Source: Clostridia bacterium (GTDB lineage Bacteria; Bacillota; Clostridia; Oscillospirales; CAG-272). Taken from it: a stretch of 15,591 nucleotides of DNA. Numbering within the stretch: position 1 is the first letter of the stretch; every line of letters begins with the position of its first letter. Positions 8,467 through 14,139 of this stretch are shown in pieces. The notes under the pieces are model-generated. The model was not told the origin of the DNA, ran no database searches, and worked only from the letters and a program-made list of their open reading frames with translations. The position numbers were made by a program, and so were the translations under genes. The stretch covers positions 1-15,591 of the forward strand of contig JAQXKW010000115.1 of NCBI GenBank assembly GCA_029010655.1, given 5' to 3'.

Positions 8467-9400
8467 CTACCTTCGACAGCATCTTCTGCACGAGCATGTT
8501 TGCGCCTATCATTATCAGGAAGAGGACAAAGGATATTGCGGAAGAATATCCTACCTCCATACGGGTGTTTCCGTAGTCCTCAAGATGATGGGCTATCGTA
8601 TATCCCACGTAATCCGTGGGAGGGTTGCCTGCAAGGGTGGTAACTATTGCGCCGAAGCCGAAGGAACCGGTGATTGCCATAACCGCACCGAACATAAGCT
8701 GAGACTTCATGTTGGGAAGGGTTATGTACCAAAGCTCCTGCCAGCGGTTTGTAATTCCGTCAACGGCGCCTGCCTCAAACTGGCTGCGGTCAAGTCCCTG
8801 CAAGCCTGCGATGAAGGAAAGGAACGCCGTATTCAGGGACATCCACAGCGCAATTATGATACAAAGGGGCATAATATACTTGGGGTCCTTGAAGAACAGA
8901 ATAGGCGAATCTATCCATCCCAGCTTCAAAAGCCAGCCGTTTACAAGTGCGTTAGGCTCGGAGCCGAAGATAAATCCGAATATGGTGTATGCGCCGCCTG
9001 CAATGGACGGAGCATAGAACACCAAGGTTACGAACGCTCTCATGCTGGGGCTCAGCTCGTTGATGAACCATGCAACGCAGAAAGAGAGCAGATATGATGA
9101 GGGACCCACCGCAACGGCGAAAATCAAGGTGTTTTTCACCGCCGTTATAAAGAGGTCATCGTCAAGAAACAGTGTAATATAGTTATCCAGTCCTACCCAG
9201 TTGGGCCACTGAAGCATGTTATAGTCTGTCAGCGACACGAAAATGGACGCTACGACCGGGATAACCGTGAACAGGAAGAACAGCACCATAAACGGAGCTA
9301 TCATAAAGTATCCCACTTTATACTGTTTCATCAGATGCCACGTCCACTGGCCCTTTGTCATGTTGCCGTGCTTCGTGACTTCTTTTGTTTTCTTAAACAT
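8459..9400 (-). CDS. Sugar ABC transporter permease, MalF/UgpA type (first pair)
   Basis: This is a 313-aa CUT1-family permease. A short basic N-terminus is followed by YFMIAPFMVLFFLFTVIPVV and further membrane segments. The EAA loop is clear at about residues 207-231 (QFEAGAVDGITNRWQELW, ITLPNMKS). ATG 9400 has an AGGAG site at 9409-9413 with normal spacing. It is the first permease after the SBP gene, the usual SBP-MalF-MalG order, and it overlaps the next permease by 8 nt. An intergenic hairpin separates it from the SBP gene. The ATPase partner is not in the window. Confidence 0.94.
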   Translation of the reverse strand: MFKKTKEVTKHGNMTKGQWTWHLMKQYKVGYFMIAPFMVLFFLFTVIPVVASIFVSLTDYNMLQWPNWVGLDNYITLFLDDDLFITAVKNTLIFAVAVGPSSYLLSFCVAWFINELSPSMRAFVTLVFYAPSIAGGAYTIFGFIFGSEPNALVNGWLLKLGWIDSPILFFKDPKYIMPLCIIIALWMSLNTAFLSFIAGLQGLDRSQFEAGAVDGITNRWQELWYITLPNMKSQLMFGAVMAITGSFGFGAIVTTLAGNPPTDYVGYTIAHHLEDYGNTRMEVGYSSAISFVLFLIMIGANMLVQKMLSKVGE

Positions 9401-9427
9401 GTCAATTTCTCCTGTTTTGGATTTGGT

Positions 9428-9451
9428 GACGCTCGGAGGACTCCGAGCGTC
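9428..9451 (-). promoter_or_regulatory. Stable mRNA hairpin between SBP and permease genes
   Basis: GACGCTCGGA (9428-9437) pairs with TCCGAGCGTC (9442-9451) around a 4-nt loop. In the minus-strand mRNA it is followed by ACCAAATCC and not by a U-run, so it is not a normal terminator. It lies 33 nt after the SBP stop codon. In other SBP-permease operons (malEF of E. coli) hairpins here protect the upstream SBP mRNA and favour more SBP than permease; the same role here is inference. Confidence 0.65.
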
Positions 9452-9484
9452 CGATATATGTCAGTATAATAAATATGAAGGGAT

Positions 9485-12400
9485 TTATTCGGAAACCCAC
9501 TCTTTATAAGTGCAGGTTTCGCCGTTTTTGACAGCTTTCTGCCACGACTCAAAGTTTGAAGCCGTAACATTATGGTCTTTCATCCAGTCAACGTAGGTAT
9601 AATCGTCCGCACCCTCCTGGTTATCCTGGATACAGGTACGGGAAGCATAGGGAACGTTCTGCTCCTTGGACCAATACTCTCTCCACTCGCTGAATTCCTC
9701 GAAGCCCATGTACTCCTTAATAGCCTGCCATTCGTCGTTTACCATAAGCTCGAACTCTGTTCTCTTACGTGTAAGCTCTTTATTAATGGAGTCTATGTAT
9801 CCGAGAAGCGTATCGGAGGGGTCTGCGCCCTCGTTATATGCCGCATTGAAGGCAAAGCCCGTGTATCTGCTGGTGTAGTAGTTTCCGGGATAGGGCTCAA
9901 CTGCGATAGTATCCTGAATACACTTCTGAAGTACCTTATATTCGGATTCGGACCAAGGCAGCTCCTCAAGTGCGGAAATGTTGGCGACGGACTGTTTTGC
10001 GGAAGGTCCGAGAAGTGCCATCATCTCGTTGGAGTAGTCCACCTGGAATTCCTTGTCGCTGTACCAATCTGCAAAGGACCATGCGGCCTCTTCGTCGGAA
10101 CAGCCTCTGGGAATGATTATACCGGTTATTGTGGAAACCGTAGTATGGTCAACGGTTCCGTCGTCTCTCGCGGTGCCGGGAATCTGGTAGAAGCTCCAAA
10201 GTCCCGAAATTTCGGGAGCGAACACTACCAATGTATTGTAAAATGCATAGTCGCTTATGATAACGGGCATCTCGCCTGTCTTGAAGCAGTTCTGTGCGTT
10301 ATATGCCACGGGCAGAGAATACTGCGTGAACATATTGCACATGCTTTCAAAGGTATCAAGACCCAGGTATGAATCAAGGTTGACGGTCATACCCTCGTCT
10401 CTCCAGAAATGTCCCCCGTTCTGATACAGGAAGATGTTGGAGTCGGTGGTCATACCGATGTCCATGTTGTTAAACTGGAGCACGGGAACCATTGAAAGAA
10501 GATCGTCCCATGTTTCGGGAATTTCAAGTCCCAGCTCCGAAACAATATCGTTTCTGACGAACATAACGGGGAAGGACTGCGTTACCGGAACCGCATAGGT
10601 AAGTCCGTATATGGAAACTGCGGTCATTGCGGAATCCGCAAATCTTGACATTACGTCGTCAAAGGTATCGAAATCGTTCAGAGAAATTACGGCACCTCTG
10701 ATTGCAAAATCTATGGGGTTCGTAGCGTCAATGGAAACATCGGGGCCCGTTCCTGCAAGAATTGCGGGAAGCAGGGTGCCCGCCGCAACAAGCTTTAAGG
10801 TCACGTTGACGCCTGTTTTCTGCGTATAACCGTTGTTTATCAGGTTCTTTATAATCTGAGCTTGGTCACGGCCGGAGGTAGTCCACACGGTCAGGGTCTC
10901 GGCATTTTCGTCCTCCTCCGTGCCCTCCATAGCACCGATTGAGTTGTAATCGGTATAGAAGCTGGCGATAAACTTCTGAATTTCAAACCAGAAGGATTTC
11001 CAGCCGTTTGCCTCGCCTCTCTGAAGCTCAGACTCATAGGGAGAAATCGTTATATAGTCCACTTCAAGGAACTGGGTGGTTACATCGGAAAGCCATGTAC
11101 CCAGCGAGGAGATCCACTCCTTCATGGAATCCAGATTTCCGGCTATTTCGTTTTCGTCCGACGCCATTTTTTCCACAACTGCCGCCGCCTGCTCAAGGGT
11201 TGACGTATTATCGGATTTAATACCGTTCATCTCGGTGATAAAGTCAACGATTGTGTAGAGGAAGCCTGCCTGGAGGCTCAGGTCTCTGACAACATCGGGC
11301 ATGATGCGGGCAAAGCCGTAGTCTCTGTACTCATCCGGGTCGGAGCCTGCAAGCTCCAGGATTTTCATGTAGTCGTTATTGAGGCTGTCCACAACGGCGC
11401 TGACGCGGCGAACCACGTCGGAAAGGCTGCCAAGGGTTACCTCAAATTCAATCTCATATGTTTTTCCTTCTTCAAAGTAGAAAGCAAAGGACTCGTAATT
11501 TCCGTCGTTCAGCGCTGTATTCTGGAAATCGTTGTCATATGCGAACTGACAGTTTTTCGCTTCCTCAAAGGGGTACTCTCCGTTAATTCTTATGCTTCTG
11601 GAGGTATACATTCCCTTCAGCACGTCCTGAATAAAGCGCACTTCAATCTGATAAAGGCCTGTCGCTTCGCACGTAAAGGAATATCTTACCCACTGACCCG
11701 AGGAAACCCACTTGTCTCCGCCGATGGTATTGCGGTAGATCTTGGATTTATCCTGAGGGCTGGAAATAGCCGAGGAACGGTCATAGATGGGGTATATGGT
11801 GTAGTTGGAAACAACATCGGGAAGCTCTGCCTCAAGCTTAATGTTTTCAGCCTCTGCCGCTTTATATCCCTTTTTCTCGTACTCAGCCAAAACCTCCTCG
11901 TAGGTTTTCAAAGGCTCGTAGGAGTAAGCTTTGATTTCGGAGACTGCAATACTGTCACGCACGCCCTCAAGGGTAAATACGTTCTCGCCCGCCTCCATGT
12001 AAAACTCCAGAGGAATATTGTAATATCCGTTACTGTCTCTGAAAGAATACTCGCTCCACTCATAGCAGATAACGGAATCGGGGCGAAGCTCGTTTCCGAG
12101 AGCGTCTGCCACAAAGGTTTTCTCCGCGCCGTTCACGGAATCGGGACGAAGATTATTCTCCGGGTCAACGTCCTTGAACGCAAAAGCCCATGTCTTTACA
12201 AACTTCTGGTATCTGCCCTCGGAAAAGGGGCTTTTACCGTTCAGCTTGAACACGCGCTCAATATCTGTGGTTTTATCGGTCAGGGCGCAGTATCTGACGC
12301 TGAGAGCATACCAGCCGGTTTCGGGAATATCAAGCTTCCAGGAAATCGAGCCGGTGTCGCCGACGCAGGCGCACTCCTCGCCCTCCCAGGTCTTAACATC

Positions 12401-12724
12401 CACATGTGCGGTAAGATCCTCGGTCATATAATCCGTACCCTTTACGGAAACGGTTTTTCCCGTGCGGGCGTCCTCGCTGTAGCCGTACTTGGTCTTGTAT
12501 CCCTCGTAGCTGACCAGCGCATATTCGTCGCTGATCTCGGCGAGGGTAGTTCCGAGACCGTCATCAGACACTGCAGCCTTGTCGCCGGGGGCAACCGTCA
12601 GCAATTCCCCGTCGTCGGCATCATCTGCGGCGAAAGCGGGAACTGCCGTACCAATAAGCATAACCAGCGCCAGAAGAAGCGCTGTCAGCTTTTTGGGCTT
12701 CAAAATTCTCATAAGAACAACCAT
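9485..12724 (-). CDS. Giant extracellular solute-binding protein with N-terminal sandwich modules
   Basis: This 1079-aa product is more than twice the usual SBP length of about 400-550 aa. A signal peptide ends near PAFA-ADD (residue 32) with no lipobox cysteine. Two related beta-sandwich modules follow (about 105-270 and 295-445), each with an R-x-(F/I)-x-(L/I)-N-G-(K/E)-x-P-F core. A helical region covers about 446-598. Residues about 608-1000 are a family 1 SBP: TLTVWTTSG, an ILAGTGPDVSI segment, YAVPVTQSFPVMFVRND and IPETWDDLL. A Trp/Tyr-rich tail of about 80 residues ends the protein. The start is uncertain: ATG 12724 has an AAAGG only about 1 nt away, while ATG 12712 (residue 5) gives a more typical signal peptide with long spacing. 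It should bind a carbohydrate for the downstream permeases; the substrate is unknown. Confidence 0.9.
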   Translation of the reverse strand: MVVLMRILKPKKLTALLLALVMLIGTAVPAFAADDADDGELLTVAPGDKAAVSDDGLGTTLAEISDEYALVSYEGYKTKYGYSEDARTGKTVSVKGTDYMTEDLTAHVDVKTWEGEECACVGDTGSISWKLDIPETGWYALSVRYCALTDKTTDIERVFKLNGKSPFSEGRYQKFVKTWAFAFKDVDPENNLRPDSVNGAEKTFVADALGNELRPDSVICYEWSEYSFRDSNGYYNIPLEFYMEAGENVFTLEGVRDSIAVSEIKAYSYEPLKTYEEVLAEYEKKGYKAAEAENIKLEAELPDVVSNYTIYPIYDRSSAISSPQDKSKIYRNTIGGDKWVSSGQWVRYSFTCEATGLYQIEVRFIQDVLKGMYTSRSIRINGEYPFEEAKNCQFAYDNDFQNTALNDGNYESFAFYFEEGKTYEIEFEVTLGSLSDVVRRVSAVVDSLNNDYMKILELAGSDPDEYRDYGFARIMPDVVRDLSLQAGFLYTIVDFITEMNGIKSDNTSTLEQAAAVVEKMASDENEIAGNLDSMKEWISSLGTWLSDVTTQFLEVDYITISPYESELQRGEANGWKSFWFEIQKFIASFYTDYNSIGAMEGTEEDENAETLTVWTTSGRDQAQIIKNLINNGYTQKTGVNVTLKLVAAGTLLPAILAGTGPDVSIDATNPIDFAIRGAVISLNDFDTFDDVMSRFADSAMTAVSIYGLTYAVPVTQSFPVMFVRNDIVSELGLEIPETWDDLLSMVPVLQFNNMDIGMTTDSNIFLYQNGGHFWRDEGMTVNLDSYLGLDTFESMCNMFTQYSLPVAYNAQNCFKTGEMPVIISDYAFYNTLVVFAPEISGLWSFYQIPGTARDDGTVDHTTVSTITGIIIPRGCSDEEAAWSFADWYSDKEFQVDYSNEMMALLGPSAKQSVANISALEELPWSESEYKVLQKCIQDTIAVEPYPGNYYTSRYTGFAFNAAYNEGADPSDTLLGYIDSINKELTRKRTEFELMVNDEWQAIKEYMGFEEFSEWREYWSKEQNVPYASRTCIQDNQEGADDYTYVDWMKDHNVTASNFESWQKAVKNGETCTYKEWVSE

Positions 12725-12754
12725 GCCTTTCTTTTTTGCGCATTTGCTACAATA

Positions 12755-12783
12755 ATACTATCACAGGAAAAAATTTATGTCAA
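12755..12783 (-). promoter_or_regulatory. Sigma-A promoter of the operon
   Basis: On the minus strand a perfect -35 TTGACA (12778-12783) is followed by a 17-nt spacer and a -10 TAGTAT (12755-12760). Transcription should begin near 12748, giving a leader of about 24-36 nt before the SBP start. No other convincing promoter is visible inside the operon. Confidence 0.8.
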
Positions 12784-13287
12784 GATTCAACACGATATTA
12801 CTTTTTGGAAAAACCTCTGTTTTCCCCTGCCGTATAAGGACTTTCGGGAGCAAAAGCAATCCCTGCGCACATTTTCCGCCACCCTCTGCGCACCCCTGCG
12901 GCGGACTGCCGGTTTCCGTGAAAACCCGCTTTTATTCGCAGATATGCGGTATTTTGCGTTTTCGGGCACAATATACAGGGTTTTTTCGGATTTTTGATTA
13001 AAATATACAATTATCGAGCCATTTTGCCGCCCTTTCTGTTTTGGTGCAAACATATAAAAAAACTCAAAATTTTACAGCATATTGCACAATTTTCAGCCCC
13101 GAATTTCTAACCTTGAGCAATATGCATAAATTATTTCTTTTTTGTAAATATTTATTATATATATAATGAAAATTTTGCTGATTTTCCAAAAGCAGTGTTT
13201 TTGCGACGCTTATGTCTCCGCAAGCATTTCAACCACAAGCCGATTCAAAAATATGATTTTTTAATGCTGAATTTTCAAAGAACGCTA
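12784..13287. other. AT-rich intergenic region without a convincing gene
   Basis: About 500 nt lie between the operon promoter and the promoter of the small zinc-ribbon gene. Open frames here lack ribosome sites and recognisable protein features. The AT content rises towards 13040-13270, including TATATATATAATG near 13157-13169. A spaced inverted repeat lies at 13077-13125. Control sites for the divergent genes may be here, but none is recognised. Confidence 0.6.
13077..13125. repeat. Spaced 9-bp inverted repeat
   Basis: GCATATTGC (13077-13085) and its exact complement GCAATATGC (13117-13125) are separated by 31 nt. They could be paired binding sites of a dimeric or looping regulator, about 300 nt upstream of the operon promoter, or chance in AT-rich DNA. 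Confidence 0.35.
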
Positions 13288-13315
13288 TTGACATTCCCCC
13301 CGCACCAAGTATACA
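13288..13315 (+). promoter_or_regulatory. Candidate promoter of the zinc-ribbon gene
   Basis: A perfect TTGACA (13288-13293) is followed by TATACA (13310-13315) with a 16-nt spacer. The -10 match is only moderate. The leader of about 75 nt contains a 7-bp hairpin, GCCGCAA (13338-13344) with TTGCGGC (13357-13363). Confidence 0.5.
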
Positions 13316-13396
13316 CTGTATGCACAGGCAAAACAACGCCGCAACGCACCGTCGGTTTGCGGCTCGGCTGTAACTGTTATGAAAAGCGAGGTAATT

Positions 13397-13726
13397 ATGA
13401 AAAGGCTGTGCTCTCTGTTATCTATATTCGTATATCCCCTTCTGCTTTCCTCCTGCGACATACATTTCGGCTCAAAGCATTATGACGTTCCGTGGTATTT
13501 TGTGCTCATACTCGCCCTTCTCCTGTTAATCCTGCCGGTGCGCCTGTTGATTTCCGAAAACAAAAGGGCGAGTAGGACAAAATACACCTGTACCAAATGC
13601 GGAGAAGCCTTTTACCCCGTAAAAAAGATAAATGTAGGCGGACTCTCAAACACCACAGGGTACAGGCTTCTGCGCTGTCCGTACTGCGGAAATCTCGATG
13701 AGATGCCGCCGTCACGGGAACAGTAG
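13397..13726 (+). CDS. Small membrane-anchored zinc-ribbon protein
   Basis: From ATG 13397 the product is 109 aa; this start has a GAGGT site (13388-13392), whereas the in-frame ATG at 13379 has none. Residues 1-20 form a hydrophobic signal ending in LLLSSC, which fits a lipobox with Cys20. A membrane helix follows at about 32-52 (PWYFVLILALLLLILPVRLL). The C-terminal part carries two CxxC knuckles, C65-x2-C68 (CTKC) and C94-x2-C97 (CPYC), spaced like a zinc ribbon. I do not recognise the family. If Cys20 is lipidated the ribbon would be cytoplasmic; if the first segment is an uncleaved helix, the topology reverses. It stands alone, upstream of the tRNA gene on the same strand, with no visible terminator of its own. 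Confidence 0.7.
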   Translation: MKRLCSLLSIFVYPLLLSSCDIHFGSKHYDVPWYFVLILALLLLILPVRLLISENKRASRTKYTCTKCGEAFYPVKKINVGGLSNTTGYRLLRCPYCGNLDEMPPSREQ

Positions 13727-13785
13727 AGCGAATGAAGATAATTTGAGTATTTTTCAGCTTTTCAGCATTTTTTTGCAAATCCCTA

Positions 13786-13814
13786 TTGACAAGCACCCGA
13801 CCTTTTGGTATAAT
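13786..13814 (+). promoter_or_regulatory. Perfect consensus promoter of tRNA-Thr
   Basis: TTGACA (13786-13791), a 17-nt spacer and TATAAT (13809-13814) match the sigma-A consensus at all 12 positions. The tRNA begins 13 nt after the -10 box, leaving a 5' leader of only a few bases. Confidence 0.95.
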
Positions 13815-13827
13815 TACGGGGTCAGGT

Positions 13828-13903
13828 GCTGATATAGCTCAGTTGGCAGAGCACGTCATTGGTAATGACGAGGTCATGAGTTCGAATCTCATTATCAGCT
13901 CCA
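13828..13903 (+). tRNA. tRNA-Thr (anticodon GGT)
   Basis: The 76-nt gene folds as a cloverleaf. The acceptor stem pairs GCTGATA (13828-13834) with TATCAGC (13893-13899), followed by discriminator T and an encoded CCA (13901-13903). The D-loop has AGCTCAGTTGGCAGAGC. The anticodon stem CGTCA/TGACG holds the loop TTGGTAA, giving anticodon GGT for threonine codons ACC and ACT. The T-loop is GTTCGAATC. It is a single-gene unit with its own promoter and terminator. Confidence 0.97.
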
Positions 13904-13904
13904 G

Positions 13905-13938
13905 AAATACCCGTCCGATAGGACGGGTATTTCTTTTT
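13905..13938 (+). terminator. Intrinsic terminator of tRNA-Thr
   Basis: A perfect 12-bp stem AAATACCCGTCC (13905-13916) with GGACGGGTATTT (13921-13932) closes on a GATA loop and is followed by CTTTTTGC. It starts one base after the CCA end. Confidence 0.93.
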
Positions 13939-14008
13939 GCTGTATTTGGATAATGCAAAGGTAGGGCGACGCCTGCTGTTACCGTCCGTCTATGCACCGC
14001 ACCAAGGC

Positions 14009-14044
14009 TGTCATTGCAGGGGTGCAAGCACCCTCGCAATGACA
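14009..14044. repeat. Interrupted inverted repeat, REP-like
   Basis: TGTCATTGC (14009-14017) pairs with GCAATGACA (14036-14044), and inside it GGGTGC (14020-14025) pairs with GCACCC (14028-14033). The TGTCATTGC...GCAATGACA arms resemble repeated intergenic elements seen in many bacterial genomes. Nothing protein-like is found in 13939-14131. Confidence 0.5.
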
Positions 14045-14070
14045 AAAGCGGAGTCGTGCTCCGCTTTTGT
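14042..14070 (-). terminator. Probable terminator of the alkaline phosphatase gene
   Basis: ACAAAAGCGGAG (14042-14053) pairs with CTCCGCTTTTGT (14059-14070) over a 5-nt loop. On the minus strand the stem ends in CUUUUGU, so the U-run is inside the stem. It lies about 60 nt after the phosphatase stop codon and could also act on the + strand. Confidence 0.6.
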
Positions 14071-14071
14071 T

Positions 14072-14088
14072 CGGCGGCTTCGCCGCCG
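14072..14088 (-). repeat. GC-rich hairpin downstream of the phosphatase gene
   Basis: CGGCGGC (14072-14078) pairs with GCCGCCG (14082-14088) over a 3-nt loop. It adjoins the terminator hairpin and may stabilise the 3' end of the mRNA. Confidence 0.5.
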
Positions 14089-14111
14089 TCTATTCGCTGT
14101 TCCCCAGTATT

Positions 14112-14139
14112 CAGCCGCTAGTTGCCAGCCGCTATTTCC
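14112..14139. repeat. Short imperfect tandem duplication over the phosphatase stop codon
   Basis: CAGCCGCTAGTTGC is followed directly by CAGCCGCTATTTCC, a 14-nt unit repeated with its first nine bases identical. The second copy contains the phosphatase stop codon (14132-14134). It probably arose by slippage. Confidence 0.4.

Noticed and set aside
8354..9097. + strand open frame (247 aa) over the two permease genes
   Set aside because: The minus-strand permeases carry membrane segments and EAA loops; the + strand frame is a shadow.
9452..9484. TATACT on the minus strand as a second promoter after the SBP gene
   Set aside because: There is no fitting -35 box at 16-18 nt spacing, and it would lie at the end of the SBP gene ahead of the hairpin.
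9572..10372. Long + strand open frame (266 aa) inside the SBP gene
   Set aside because: It is antisense to a well-supported gene with clear domains, has no ribosome site, and its sequence is low in recognisable features.
12741..12748. GCATTTGC inverted repeat near the expected transcription start, considered as a CcpA-type or LacI-type operator
   Set aside because: The arms are only three bases and the wider sequence does not match the cre consensus or show a centred palindrome.
12404..12997. + strand open frame (197 aa) crossing the operon promoter
   Set aside because: It runs antisense through the SBP signal peptide and promoter, with no start signal and no protein-like features.
12777..13053. 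Short open frames on both strands in the AT-rich gap
   Set aside because: They overlap one another, lack ribosome sites and have random-looking composition.
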